Shown piece by piece: positions 1-6,437 of a stretch of DNA of 15,611 nucleotides. Positions within the stretch are counted from its first letter, which is position 1. The number at the start of each line of letters is the position of its first letter. The notes below the pieces were generated by a model. That model worked only from the letters and a program-made list of their open reading frames with translations, was not told the DNA's origin and searched no databases. This stretch comes from an uncultured Clostridia bacterium (GTDB lineage: Bacteria > Bacillota > Clostridia > TANB77 > CAG-508): assembly GCA_934177555.1 (NCBI GenBank), contig CAKPPL010000022.1, positions 1 to 15,611 on the forward strand. Reading direction: 5' to 3'. The translations under genes were made by a program, and so were the position numbers.

Positions 1-1
1 T

Positions 2-75
2 GCAGGTATAGTTTAGTGGTAAAACGAGACCTTGCCAAGGTTTAGTCACGAGTCCGATTCTCGTTACCTGCTCCA
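2..75 (+). tRNA. tRNA-Gly (anticodon GCC)
   Basis: A complete cloverleaf can be drawn. The acceptor stem pairs GCAGGTA with TACCTGC, the D arm has GTTT/AAAC with GG in the loop, the anticodon stem AGACC/GGTTT encloses the loop TTGCCAA (anticodon GCC), and the T stem is ACGAG/CTCGT. The discriminator is T and CCA is encoded. The T loop reads TCCGATT, so position 55 is C instead of the usual U. Any promoter lies left of the window. It is probably cotranscribed with the tRNA-Cys 16 bases downstream. Confidence 0.96.
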
Positions 76-91
76 AAAATTTTTAATATTC

Positions 92-165
92 GGCGAGTTA
101 GCCAAGCGGTAAGGCACGAGTCTGCAAAACTCTGATGGTGGGTCCGACTCCCACACTCGCCTCCA
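92..165 (+). tRNA. tRNA-Cys (anticodon GCA)
   Basis: The acceptor stem pairs GGCGAGT with ACTCGCC. The D arm is GCC/GGC with GG in its loop. The anticodon loop is CTGCAAA (anticodon GCA), and the T stem is GTGGG/CCCAC. The discriminator is T followed by encoded CCA. As in the neighbouring tRNA-Gly, the T loop (TCCGACT) carries C at position 55. No promoter is visible between the two tRNA genes, so they are probably processed from one transcript that ends at the hairpin immediately downstream. Confidence 0.96.
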
Positions 166-215
166 ATAAAGAATCGATAAAATGTTGATATATCAGCATT
201 TTATCGATTCTTTAT
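166..215 (+). terminator. Long hairpin ending the tRNA-Gly/Cys transcript
   Basis: Two perfect 19-base arms (166-184 and 197-215) surround TTGATATATCAG. That core can extend the stem by a T-G wobble and TGA/TCA, giving about 23 pairs closed by a TATA loop. It begins directly after the CCA end of tRNA-Cys. There is no clean T tract, only TATATATCTTTATATA, so termination is inferred from position. It may instead act mainly in 3'-end processing of the precursor. Confidence 0.6.
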
Positions 216-262
216 ATATCTTTATATACAGATGTTAGTCTAGAAGACTATTAACTCAATTT

Positions 263-300
263 AAAAAAGAAACTATCTATTATAGATAATTTCTTTTTTT
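263..300 (-). terminator. Bidirectional terminator of the 131-aa membrane protein gene
   Basis: The arms 263-279 and 283-299 pair at 16 of 17 positions (one C/A mismatch) around a 3-base loop, and end in A6 and T7 tracts. It therefore looks like an intrinsic terminator from either side. It lies just beyond the stop of the leftward gene at 305 and can also back up termination of the tRNA transcript. Confidence 0.8.
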
Positions 301-304
301 GAAA

Positions 305-700
305 TCAATTTTTGATTTCATTAAGGAATTTCAACACTTCTTCATCATATGGTAATCGGATTTTTGCAAATCCATCATTTATTACTATATAATAAGGATT
401 TTCATCTTTAGTTATAGTAAAAGGCTTATCAATTATAATATAATCTTCATTTTTATTTTTAAATATTATATTATCTTTATTATCTTTTATATAATATTCA
501 AAATCTGGTGGGATAAAAAATAATGCTATTACCCATATTACCAGAAAAAATATACTATAACAAAAATATTGATTTGCCTTATCCATAAGAAAAATTTTAT
601 TTGAACAGATTATTTCTATTCTTTTGCACAAACATATCATTATAAAAATCCAAAGAACTGTTGTTACCAATGTATGAGTTACCCGCTCAAACTTATGCAT
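305..700 (-). CDS. Uncharacterised two-helix membrane protein (131 aa)
   Basis: I do not recognise a family. Two hydrophobic segments are visible, at about residues 9-26 and 46-65. A 65-residue polar C-terminal part rich in Asn, Asp, Lys and Ile follows (it begins PPDFEYYIKD), with a pattern suggesting a small beta-rich domain. No signal cleavage site or lipobox is seen, so I infer a membrane-anchored protein. I chose the ATG at 700 because GGAGG lies 8 bases upstream (709-713). An upstream in-frame ATG at 739 would add 13 residues but has no ribosome site. The gene has its own promoter at 743-771 and a terminator right after its stop, so it can be made independently of the two genes upstream. 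A role linked to those genes is possible but only suggested by proximity. Confidence 0.75.
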   Translation of the reverse strand: MHKFERVTHTLVTTVLWIFIMICLCKRIEIICSNKIFLMDKANQYFCYSIFFLVIWVIALFFIPPDFEYYIKDNKDNIIFKNKNEDYIIIDKPFTITKDENPYYIVINDGFAKIRLPYDEEVLKFLNEIKN

Positions 701-708
701 AATAAATT

Positions 709-713
709 CCTCC
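709..713 (-). promoter_or_regulatory. Ribosome binding site fixing the start at 700
   Basis: GGAGG on the minus strand, 8 bases before ATG at 700. It selects the 131-aa form over the 144-aa form starting at 739. Confidence 0.8.
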
Positions 714-742
714 AAATTCTTGCATTGCAAGTTAATCAACTA

Positions 743-771
743 ATTTTAGCACCTTTTATATAAATTTTCAA
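743..771 (-). promoter_or_regulatory. SigA-type promoter for the 131-aa membrane protein gene
   Basis: On the minus strand TTGAAA (766-771), a 17-base spacer and TAAAAT (743-748). Five of six bases match consensus in each hexamer (TTGACA, TATAAT). It lies between the 117-aa gene and the 131-aa gene, giving a leader of about 35 bases. Confidence 0.65.
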
Positions 772-794
772 CTATTTTATACTATATTTTGTAA

Positions 795-1148
795 TTAATT
801 TTTTTCAACTTTATTCTTAAAAAGATTATCTGGATTGTATTTCCTTCTCATTTCTTCTTGAAATTTCATTTCATTTTCAGTTAAATGACTTTTAAATTTT
901 TCTTTTTGTTCATCTGTAATACACCAATAATTTAAACATATCATTGCAATTATCCCTCTAGCCTCTTCTGATATATTTAGCTCTTTTAAGGGTTTGGTAT
1001 AATCAAAATCACATTCATAATTTTTTGAACTATTATCATTAAGAAATTTTATAAATTTACTAGGTATTTTATTCAAATCATCTTGATTAATTCCCTTTAA
1101 GTATCTAAGTGTTTCACACATTGCAATACTATATTTTTCATTTACCAT
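795..1148 (-). CDS. Uncharacterised 117-aa protein coupled to the ART-like gene
   Basis: A soluble, mostly helical, charged protein with no membrane segment. It opens MVNEKYSIAM and ends with a conserved-looking tail EEMRRKYNPDNLFKN. From memory, small proteins with a similar build (N-terminal leucine-rich helices, a central 'I.EEARGIIAMI..NYW' segment, a C-terminal KYNPDN motif) recur in gut Firmicutes genomes without assigned function; I cannot verify this here. Its ATG (1148) lies one base beyond the stop of the 368-aa gene (1150-1152). Its ribosome site (GGAG) lies inside the last codons of that gene, so translation is probably coupled. A partner, antitoxin or immunity role for the ART-like protein is conceivable from this arrangement, but nothing in the sequence proves it. 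Confidence 0.8.
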   Translation of the reverse strand: MVNEKYSIAMCETLRYLKGINQDDLNKIPSKFIKFLNDNSSKNYECDFDYTKPLKELNISEEARGIIAMICLNYWCITDEQKEKFKSHLTENEMKFQEEMRRKYNPDNLFKNKVEKN

Positions 1149-1149
1149 T

Positions 1150-2256
1150 TCATTCTCCTATATCATTTTCTTCTCTACTATTTTCATCTTTATCTAAAGC
1201 AGCCTCTTTTACTACTCGTGTTGCTTTTTGTGTTGTGCTCACTTTTACTCCATCATCTTGCATGCAATCTTCATAACCATTTTTACCTTTTTTGTTTTTT
1301 TCTTGCTCTATTATTAATCTTTTACTAGCATATTCCACAAACTCATTTAATAAGTCAAAATATTCGGGTTTTGAATTCATATTTTTTTTATAATCTTGAT
1401 GCATATCAATTATTACATGTAACATATCAGTATATCCATCATTTGATACAATTTGTGATATATTTGAAGGCAAAACAGATCTATTAGGTAAACTTTGCAT
1501 ATTCCATCCATCTATAGTACTTGATGTTAAATCGGAATGTTTTTCGTACATAACTTCTAAGAATTTAAAATTTGATTTATCACCATCTTTAAGTCTATCA
1601 AATGCTTCTTGCTTTTTTACATCAATAGCATCTCTTGAAAAATCAACACCTTCTTTAAGATTCAATGATAACAACGTTCGTTCAAGCATCCCTTCATACA
1701 TTAATGAAAATATGAATTCTTTTTTTTCTGTATCATTTTTATAATCTCTGTTAAGAAAAGATTCCCTCCATTCATTAATTAATTTGCTTCTTTTTACCTC
1801 ATCAACATCATTGTAAACTCCAAATTGATTTTTTTCTCCATATGTACGATGCATAATCCATTTTGCCCAGACATCACATAAATTCAATTCATTTTCATAT
1901 CCTTCTGTGAAAAAGAACATTGCATCTTTTTCTAAACCTTCTGAACGTTCTCCAATTTTTGCATTAATACCATTATGAGCAATACTATCTATATGTTCTA
2001 TATTTGTAAAATGAAAAAAAGCATGGTTGTTATCTAGCTCTGATAAAGTAACAACATTATTAAATGGAGAAAATTGAATAATACCATTCAAATGATTTAA
2101 TGCATCACTCATTGTGTAAATTTTATTTTCTTCACAAAATTGTTCAAATTCTATATCATTCATATCTTGAATTCTTTGCATTAATATTAAAGTTTTTTCG
2201 CTTTGTTTTAAGTTTCCCAAAATAAATATAATTTTTTCTCTATCTATATTATTCAT
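1150..2256 (-). CDS. Putative ADP-ribosyltransferase-like protein of unknown function (368 aa)
   Basis: Residues 1-60 look helical. Residues 79-102 carry the pattern FFHFTNIEHIDSIAHNGI..KIG (H82, T84, S91-I92, G96-I97). This resembles the nucleotide-binding entry motif of ART-fold enzymes such as DarT, Tpt1/KptA and PARPs (H-[FYG]-T...NL.SI...GL). A hydrophobic strand AMFFFTEG (112-119) and a Trp-rich helix (CDVWAKWIMHR, 127-137) follow. A middle region (about 190-300) has acidic and aromatic residues, including VMYEKHSDL and DGWNMQ. The last 50 residues (about 319-368) are low-complexity, charged and probably disordered. There is no signal peptide or membrane segment, so it is probably cytoplasmic. 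The ATG at 2256 has GAGAGG upstream and a promoter at 2280-2308. The ART assignment is an inference from one motif; I cannot place the catalytic Glu. The gene is first in an operon with the 117-aa gene. Confidence 0.75.
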   Translation of the reverse strand: MNNIDREKIIFILGNLKQSEKTLILMQRIQDMNDIEFEQFCEENKIYTMSDALNHLNGIIQFSPFNNVVTLSELDNNHAFFHFTNIEHIDSIAHNGINAKIGERSEGLEKDAMFFFTEGYENELNLCDVWAKWIMHRTYGEKNQFGVYNDVDEVKRSKLINEWRESFLNRDYKNDTEKKEFIFSLMYEGMLERTLLSLNLKEGVDFSRDAIDVKKQEAFDRLKDGDKSNFKFLEVMYEKHSDLTSSTIDGWNMQSLPNRSVLPSNISQIVSNDGYTDMLHVIIDMHQDYKKNMNSKPEYFDLLNEFVEYASKRLIIEQEKNKKGKNGYEDCMQDDGVKVSTTQKATRVVKEAALDKDENSREENDIGE

Positions 2257-2279
2257 ACAATTACCTCTCAGACAAATTT

Positions 2280-2308
2280 ATTATATATCTTTTACATTTT
2301 TTTGTAAA
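2280..2308 (-). promoter_or_regulatory. SigA-type promoter of the ART-like operon
   Basis: On the minus strand TTTACA (2303-2308), a 17-base spacer and a perfect TATAAT (2280-2285). The start codon at 2256 is 23 bases beyond the -10. The region from here to 2420 is AT-rich with no convincing ORF. Confidence 0.7.
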
Positions 2309-2420
2309 TAATATCAAATATAACTCTTAATACAAATTAATATACTTTTTTTATATATTCTCAAACATCAGTTATCATTTTTTAACATTATTTCTTATAT
2401 TAAATTAATCAAATACATGA

Positions 2421-2452
2421 AAAGAGCATTCTTCATAAGAAAAATGCTCTTT
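2421..2452 (-). terminator. Terminator of the 68-aa membrane protein gene
   Basis: The arms AAAGAGCATT (2421-2430) and AATGCTCTTT (2443-2452) pair perfectly around a 12-base loop, five bases past the stop codon at 2458. On the minus strand the hairpin ends in a CTCTTTT stretch. Confidence 0.75.
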
Positions 2453-2457
2453 AATGG

Positions 2458-2664
2458 TTAAAGAAATATTACTCCCATAACACTAACTACAATTGCCACT
2501 ACTAGCATTGATACTAAGTTAAGTAAAATTATTTCTAGCAAAAGTTTAAAACCATCAGAATTTGGAGAAGTGAACATTGCATAAAGCAAACTGTATGGAA
2601 ACGCCATAAAAGCTAAATACAATCCCTCCATTCCCACAATCAATTGTAAAATTTCATGTGACAT
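2458..2664 (-). CDS. Small two-helix membrane protein of unknown function (68 aa)
   Basis: I recognise no family. Two hydrophobic segments, about residues 12-31 and 41-66, are joined by a short polar loop (FTSPNSDGFK). The protein opens MSHEILQLIV and ends on Leu without a charged tail, so nearly all of it would lie in the membrane. The ATG at 2664 is preceded by GGAGGG (2675-2680) with a 10-base spacing. An upstream ATG at 2706 would add 14 residues but has only weak AGG in front. It is transcribed from a promoter at 2748-2776 that lies back-to-back with the LysR-type regulator promoter. Divergent neighbours are often the targets of LysR regulators, so it may be controlled by that protein and could be a small transporter accessory or stress peptide. 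Its function remains unknown. Confidence 0.7.
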   Translation of the reverse strand: MSHEILQLIVGMEGLYLAFMAFPYSLLYAMFTSPNSDGFKLLLEIILLNLVSMLVVAIVVSVMGVIFL

Positions 2665-2674
2665 ATACTTTCGT

Positions 2675-2680
2675 CCCTCC
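2675..2680 (-). promoter_or_regulatory. Ribosome binding site fixing the start at 2664
   Basis: GGAGGG on the minus strand with 10 bases to ATG. It supports the 68-aa form over an 82-aa form starting at 2706. Confidence 0.65.
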
Positions 2681-2747
2681 AAAATAATTATTTTTGTAAA
2701 TATCATACCTAGCTGAAAAATGAGGTTTAAACATTTTTCTTATATTT

Positions 2748-2776
2748 ATTATAGTCTCTATTTGTTATTATGTAAA
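2748..2776 (-). promoter_or_regulatory. SigA-type promoter for the 68-aa membrane protein gene
   Basis: On the minus strand TTTACA (2771-2776), a 17-base spacer and TATAAT (2748-2753). The hexamers and spacing are identical to the ART-like operon promoter. Its -35 lies 17 bases from the -35 of the divergent lysR promoter. Confidence 0.7.
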
Positions 2777-2793
2777 ATATATATTTTTTATGT

Positions 2794-2821
2794 TTGACAT
2801 AACCAAAAGTTATGGTATAAT
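2794..2821 (+). promoter_or_regulatory. lysR promoter with perfect -35 and -10
   Basis: TTGACA (2794-2799), a 16-base spacer and TATAAT (2816-2821). Transcription would start near 2828, where AGGAGG (2828-2833) begins. The mRNA leader is therefore only about 12 bases long. Confidence 0.8.
2798..2814 (+). promoter_or_regulatory. Candidate LysR-box operator inside the lysR promoter
   Basis: CATAAC-CAAAA-GTTATG is a perfect dyad with 6-base arms and a 5-base centre, and it fits the LysR-family T-N11-A rule (T2800, A2812). It fills the spacer between -35 and -10, so bound protein would block RNA polymerase. This predicts autorepression, and possibly control of the divergent gene. Confidence 0.6.
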
Positions 2822-2839
2822 TATTATAGGAGGCAAATT

Positions 2840-3685
2840 ATGAATATTAATTTAGAATATTATAAAGTATTTATTACAATAGCTAAAAACAAAAATATTA
2901 CTAAAGCTGCTAATGAATTAAATATAAGTCAACCAGCTATCAGTAAAATGCTTAAAACAATGGAAGGGCAAATTGGTAAAAAACTTTTTATAAGAGAAAA
3001 TAAAGGAGTGGCTTTATCAAAAGAGGGGATTGAACTATATAATTTAATATCAAACGAAATCCATAATATAATAAAGGCAGAAAATGTATTTTCAAGAATT
3101 ATTTCAAACAATGAAATAAAAATTGCAATACATCCTACATTCTTAAACTATTTTATTAATACAAAAAAAATAGATAATTTATTTAATAAGTATTCCAACA
3201 TAAGTTTTATGGATACTTCAAATTTTGACTTATTAAATAGTCAGTTAAAAAATGGAATGATAGATTTTGCTTTTATTCTTGAGCCAACTAATTATAAATT
3301 TGACGATAGTCTTATATTTAAAACTTTAAAAAATTTTCATTTATGCATGGTTGGTAATGATTCTTCAACCAAAATTTTTAATAAGCCTTTAATTTTACTA
3401 GACACTAATCCTAAATATAAAAAAATCTTCCAATCTATTCAGCAAAAATTCAACATAGAAGAACCTAAAATAATAAATGTTAGCAATTATAATAACATAT
3501 TACCATTAGTTAAAAATGGTTATGCCAATGCTCTTGTTATTAAAGAATTTGTAGAAAAAGAATTACAAAATGAAGAAGTTTATGAAATTCCAATTGAATA
3601 CCAATTACCAAATATTAATATTGGTATACTCTATAATATAAACAATGAAAACTTAATAAATTCTCTTTTTCTAAATATATTTTAA
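2840..3685 (+). CDS. LysR-family transcriptional regulator (281 aa)
   Basis: Residues 1-60 form the typical LysR winged helix-turn-helix: LEYYKVFITIAKNKNITKAA, then NISQPAISKMLKTME, then GKKLFIR.NKGVALSKEG. A linker helix (about 60-90) follows, then a periplasmic-binding-protein-like effector domain to residue 281 containing FAFILEP, a typical strand and turn. The length is slightly below the usual 290-305, mostly at the C-terminus, but no break is seen. ATG 2840 has AGGAGG six bases upstream. The effector cannot be read from the sequence. A perfect LysR box in its own promoter and the divergent small membrane gene suggest autorepression and control of that neighbour. Similar short regulators control small transporters or amino-acid metabolism genes, so the specificity is open. 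Confidence 0.9.
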   Translation: MNINLEYYKVFITIAKNKNITKAANELNISQPAISKMLKTMEGQIGKKLFIRENKGVALSKEGIELYNLISNEIHNIIKAENVFSRIISNNEIKIAIHPTFLNYFINTKKIDNLFNKYSNISFMDTSNFDLLNSQLKNGMIDFAFILEPTNYKFDDSLIFKTLKNFHLCMVGNDSSTKIFNKPLILLDTNPKYKKIFQSIQQKFNIEEPKIINVSNYNNILPLVKNGYANALVIKEFVEKELQNEEVYEIPIEYQLPNINIGILYNINNENLINSLFLNIF

Positions 3686-3696
3686 CAAAGAAAATA

Positions 3697-3739
3697 AATA
3701 GCTTATATCAATCTTTATATTTTATTAATATAAGCTATT
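3697..3739 (+). terminator. Bidirectional terminator between lysR and tRNA-Leu
   Basis: AATAGCTTATAT (3697-3708) pairs perfectly with ATATAAGCTATT (3728-3739). CTTTTATATATG follows on the plus strand, and TTATTTTCTTTG on the minus strand. It can end lysR rightward and the tRNA-Leu transcript leftward. Confidence 0.75.
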
Positions 3740-3826
3740 CTTTTATATATGTTATTTTTCTTTTAGCATCTTTTTATTTTTTTTCCTTTGTTAGTTAGCC
3801 AACTATAATCTTACGAAAACTCGCTT

Positions 3827-3913
3827 TGGTGCCGGTGGTGGGACTCGAACCCACACGCCATTGCTGACAACAGATTTTGAGTCTGCCCCGTCTACCAATT
3901 CCAGCACACCGGC
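3827..3913 (-). tRNA. tRNA-Leu (anticodon CAA)
   Basis: Read on the minus strand, the acceptor stem is GCCGGTG/CACCGGC. The anticodon stem GCAGA/TCTGT encloses CTCAAAA (anticodon CAA). A long variable arm typical of class II tRNAs follows, then a T arm GTGGG-TTCGAGT-CCCAC. The discriminator is A and CCA is encoded. The T loop here has the normal U55, unlike the two tRNAs at the left end. A leftward open frame covering 3795-3977 is only a shadow of this gene. Confidence 0.97.
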
Positions 3914-3937
3914 ATATAAAAAATTTAATACTCATAT

Positions 3938-3966
3938 ATATTAACACATTAATATTATTTTGTCTA
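3938..3966 (-). promoter_or_regulatory. Promoter of tRNA-Leu
   Basis: On the minus strand TAGACA (3961-3966), a 17-base spacer and TAATAT (3938-3943). It lies 24 bases upstream of the mature 5' end. Confidence 0.6.
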
Positions 3967-3990
3967 GTCATTTTCAAAATGTATTTTCTA

Positions 3991-4019
3991 TTGACTAAAT
4001 GGTAAAATTAATGTATGAT
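3991..4019 (+). promoter_or_regulatory. Promoter of the ClpE-like gene
   Basis: TTGACT (3991-3996), a 17-base spacer and TATGAT (4014-4019), about 38 bases before the start codon. It is divergent from the tRNA-Leu promoter. I looked for CtsR heptad repeats and CIRCE in the region and found no convincing match. Confidence 0.65.
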
Positions 4020-4057
4020 ATATAATATTAAAAAATAGAAAAGAGGAAACAAAAAAT

Positions 4058-6385
4058 ATGTTATGTTCAGAATGCAAAAAAAACACAGCAGTAGTATTTA
4101 TAAATAAAATAGAAGATGGTAAATCATCAATGGAAGGCTTATGCACTGAATGTGCAAAAAAAAGAGGTTTAGATGTACCTGAGACAAACAACAATATAAA
4201 TCCTAATTCTTTCAATAATATAGATATGTCAAATATGTCAAAACAACTTGAAGGACTTTTTAAAGATTTATCATCAAATTTAAAAATAGAAAATCTTGAG
4301 GAAATTGATCCAGAAGACTTTAATGCAGAAGATTTAGAAAATGGTGAATCACCTTTAGGTATTCCAATAGGCTCAATCTTTGCTAATATAGTACCAAAAA
4401 ATCAAAATTCTAATAATAAAGAAGAAACAAATAATAGTAGGCAAAAAGTTAAAGTTGAAAAAAAGAAAACTAATAAAAAAAAGAAATATCTTGATTCTTT
4501 TGGAACAAATTTAACAGTAAAAGCAAAAAATAATGAATTAGACATGGTTATAGGTCGTGATAAAGAAATTCAAAGAGTAATCCAAATATTAAATAGAAGA
4601 ACCAAAAATAATCCTTGTTTAATTGGTGAACCTGGTGTTGGTAAAACAGCTATAGCTCAAGGTTTAGCAATCAAAATTGCTAATAACAATGTACCTGCTA
4701 AATTACTAAACAAAGAAGTTTATTTACTTGATATGACATCAGTTATTGCAGGAACTCAATTCAGAGGTCAATTTGAATCTCGTATGAAAGGTATAATTGA
4801 CGAATGTAAAGAATTTGGAAATATTATATTAGTAATTGATGAAATTCATAATATAATTGGAGCTGGAGATGGAGAACATTCAATGAATGCTGCTAATATC
4901 TTAAAACCTTCCCTATCTAATGGTGAAATCCAATTAATTGGTACAACTACATTAAAAGAATACAGAAAATATATTGAAAAAGATTCTGCATTAGAAAGAA
5001 GATTCCAACAAGTATTAGTTGAAGAACCAAATATTGATGATTCAATTACAATACTAGAAGGTATAAAAAAATATTATGAAGAATATCATAAAGTAAAAAT
5101 CTCAAATGATGTAATCAAACAAGCTGTAATTATGTCTGAAAAATATATTCATGACAGATTTTTACCTGATAAAGCTATAGATATTCTTGATGAAGCTTGT
5201 TCAAGAATCAATCTTGAAAATAAAGAATTATTCCAATTAGAAATGCTAAAACAAGAATTAAGCCAAGTTCAAGCCCAAAAAGCTGATGCTGCAAATGCTG
5301 ATTCAACTGAAGACTATCAAAAAGCTGCCGATTTAAAAACTCAAGAATGTAGATTAATTGAAGAAATAGACAAATTAAATAATACTATAAAATTAAAAAA
5401 TTTAACTGTTCAAGATATTGCACAAGTTATTGAAAATTGGACTAAAATACCAGTAAAAAAAATAACTGAAGCAGAAACACAAAAATTACTAAATCTTGAA
5501 ACAAATCTTCATACAAGAATAATTGGTCAAGATAAAGCTGTTAGCAGTGTTGCACGTGCAATAAGAAGAAATCGTGCTGGATTACAAAGTACAAAAAGAC
5601 CACCTTCATTTATATTTGTAGGCCCTACAGGTGTTGGTAAAACAGAACTTGCTAAAAGTCTAGCATATGAAATGTTTGGCTCAGAAGACTCAATTATTCG
5701 TGTTGATATGTCTGAATATATGGAAAGTCATTCTACATCTAAACTAATTGGTGCACCTCCAGGTTATGTTGGTTATGATGATGCAGGTCAATTAACTGAA
5801 AAAGTAAAAAGAAAACCATATTCAATTATATTATTAGATGAAATTGAAAAAGCACATCCTGATGTATTTAATATATTATTACAAGTACTTGATGATGGAA
5901 AACTTACAGATTCTCAAGGAAATACAGTAAGTTTTCAAAATACAATTATTATAATGACTTCAAATGCTGGCTCAAACTTAAATAATAATTCTATTGGTTT
6001 TGCAAAACAAACTATTGATACAGGTAAAGTTGAAGAAAATTTAAAACAAGTATTTAGACCAGAATTTTTAAATAGAATTGATGAAATAATTGTATTTGAT
6101 TCATTAACAAAACCTGAACTAATACAAATAATAGATTTAATGTTAAAAGATACAAAAAAAGCATTATCAGAAAAAAATATGACATTAGAAATATCAGAAA
6201 ATGCAAAAAACTTTATATTAGAAAAAGGAACAAATTTAAAATTTGGTGCAAGACCTCTTAGAAGAGCTATTCAAAGATATATAGAAGATGAAATTTCTGA
6301 AATGATTTTAAGAGGAGATGTCCATGAAGGTCAAAATATTGTTATTGATTTAGAGAATGACACTTTAAATTTTAAAGTTAACTAA
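4058..6385 (+). CDS. ClpE-type AAA+ unfoldase with N-terminal zinc finger (Clp protease ATPase subunit)
   Basis: Two-ring HSP100 unfoldase that feeds substrates to ClpP. Residues 1-35 hold a treble-clef-like zinc finger (C3-x2-C6 and C29-x2-C32), as in ClpE and McsA, in place of the Clp_N repeats. A low-complexity Asn/Asp/Lys linker runs to about 145. D1 carries Walker A GEPGVGKT (190-197), Walker B ILVIDEIH (257-264) and RRF (314-316). A short ClpC/E-type middle coiled coil (about 387-443) contains a UVR-like DYQKAADLK. D2 has GPTGVGKT (522-529), LLDEIEKAH (592-600), the ClpP-docking tripeptide IGF (646-648) and sensor-2 GARPLRR (730-736). All ATPase residues look intact, so it should be active. 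The length of 775 aa is longer than typical ClpE (about 700) because of the linker. Weak SD GAGG sits 11 bases before ATG. pgsA follows after a hairpin. Confidence 0.93.
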   Translation: MLCSECKKNTAVVFINKIEDGKSSMEGLCTECAKKRGLDVPETNNNINPNSFNNIDMSNMSKQLEGLFKDLSSNLKIENLEEIDPEDFNAEDLENGESPLGIPIGSIFANIVPKNQNSNNKEETNNSRQKVKVEKKKTNKKKKYLDSFGTNLTVKAKNNELDMVIGRDKEIQRVIQILNRRTKNNPCLIGEPGVGKTAIAQGLAIKIANNNVPAKLLNKEVYLLDMTSVIAGTQFRGQFESRMKGIIDECKEFGNIILVIDEIHNIIGAGDGEHSMNAANILKPSLSNGEIQLIGTTTLKEYRKYIEKDSALERRFQQVLVEEPNIDDSITILEGIKKYYEEYHKVKISNDVIKQAVIMSEKYIHDRFLPDKAIDILDEACSRINLENKELFQLEMLKQELSQVQAQKADAANADSTEDYQKAADLKTQECRLIEEIDKLNNTIKLKNLTVQDIAQVIENWTKIPVKKITEAETQKLLNLETNLHTRIIGQDKAVSSVARAIRRNRAGLQSTKRPPSFIFVGPTGVGKTELAKSLAYEMFGSEDSIIRVDMSEYMESHSTSKLIGAPPGYVGYDDAGQLTEKVKRKPYSIILLDEIEKAHPDVFNILLQVLDDGKLTDSQGNTVSFQNTIIIMTSNAGSNLNNNSIGFAKQTIDTGKVEENLKQVFRPEFLNRIDEIIVFDSLTKPELIQIIDLMLKDTKKALSEKNMTLEISENAKNFILEKGTNLKFGARPLRRAIQRYIEDEISEMILRGDVHEGQNIVIDLENDTLNFKVN

Positions 6386-6391
6386 AATTAT

Positions 6392-6423
6392 AAAAAGTGA
6401 GAATTTCTAAATTCTCACTTTTT
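6392..6423 (+). terminator. Terminator or attenuator between the clp gene and pgsA
   Basis: AAAAAGTGAGAATTT (6392-6406) is complementary to AAATTCTCACTTTTT (6409-6423), and the run of T ends the stem. The pgsA ribosome site (AAAGGA, 6425-6430) begins two bases later and I see no separate pgsA promoter. Partial read-through probably feeds pgsA. Confidence 0.75.
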
Positions 6424-6437
6424 GAAAGGATTAATAA

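Noticed and set aside
236..250. Short hairpin TAGTCT-AGA-AGACTA
   Set aside because: Only six pairs and a 3-base loop in AT-rich DNA between two stronger hairpins; no T tract, so I did not annotate it.
3795..3977. Leftward 60-aa open frame
   Set aside because: It covers tRNA-Leu almost entirely and reflects the tRNA sequence, so it is not a gene.
3960..4057. CtsR or CIRCE operator upstream of the clp gene
   Set aside because: GACTAAA and GGTAAAA resemble CtsR heptads loosely, but the spacing and bases do not match the known direct repeat, and no CIRCE inverted repeat is present.
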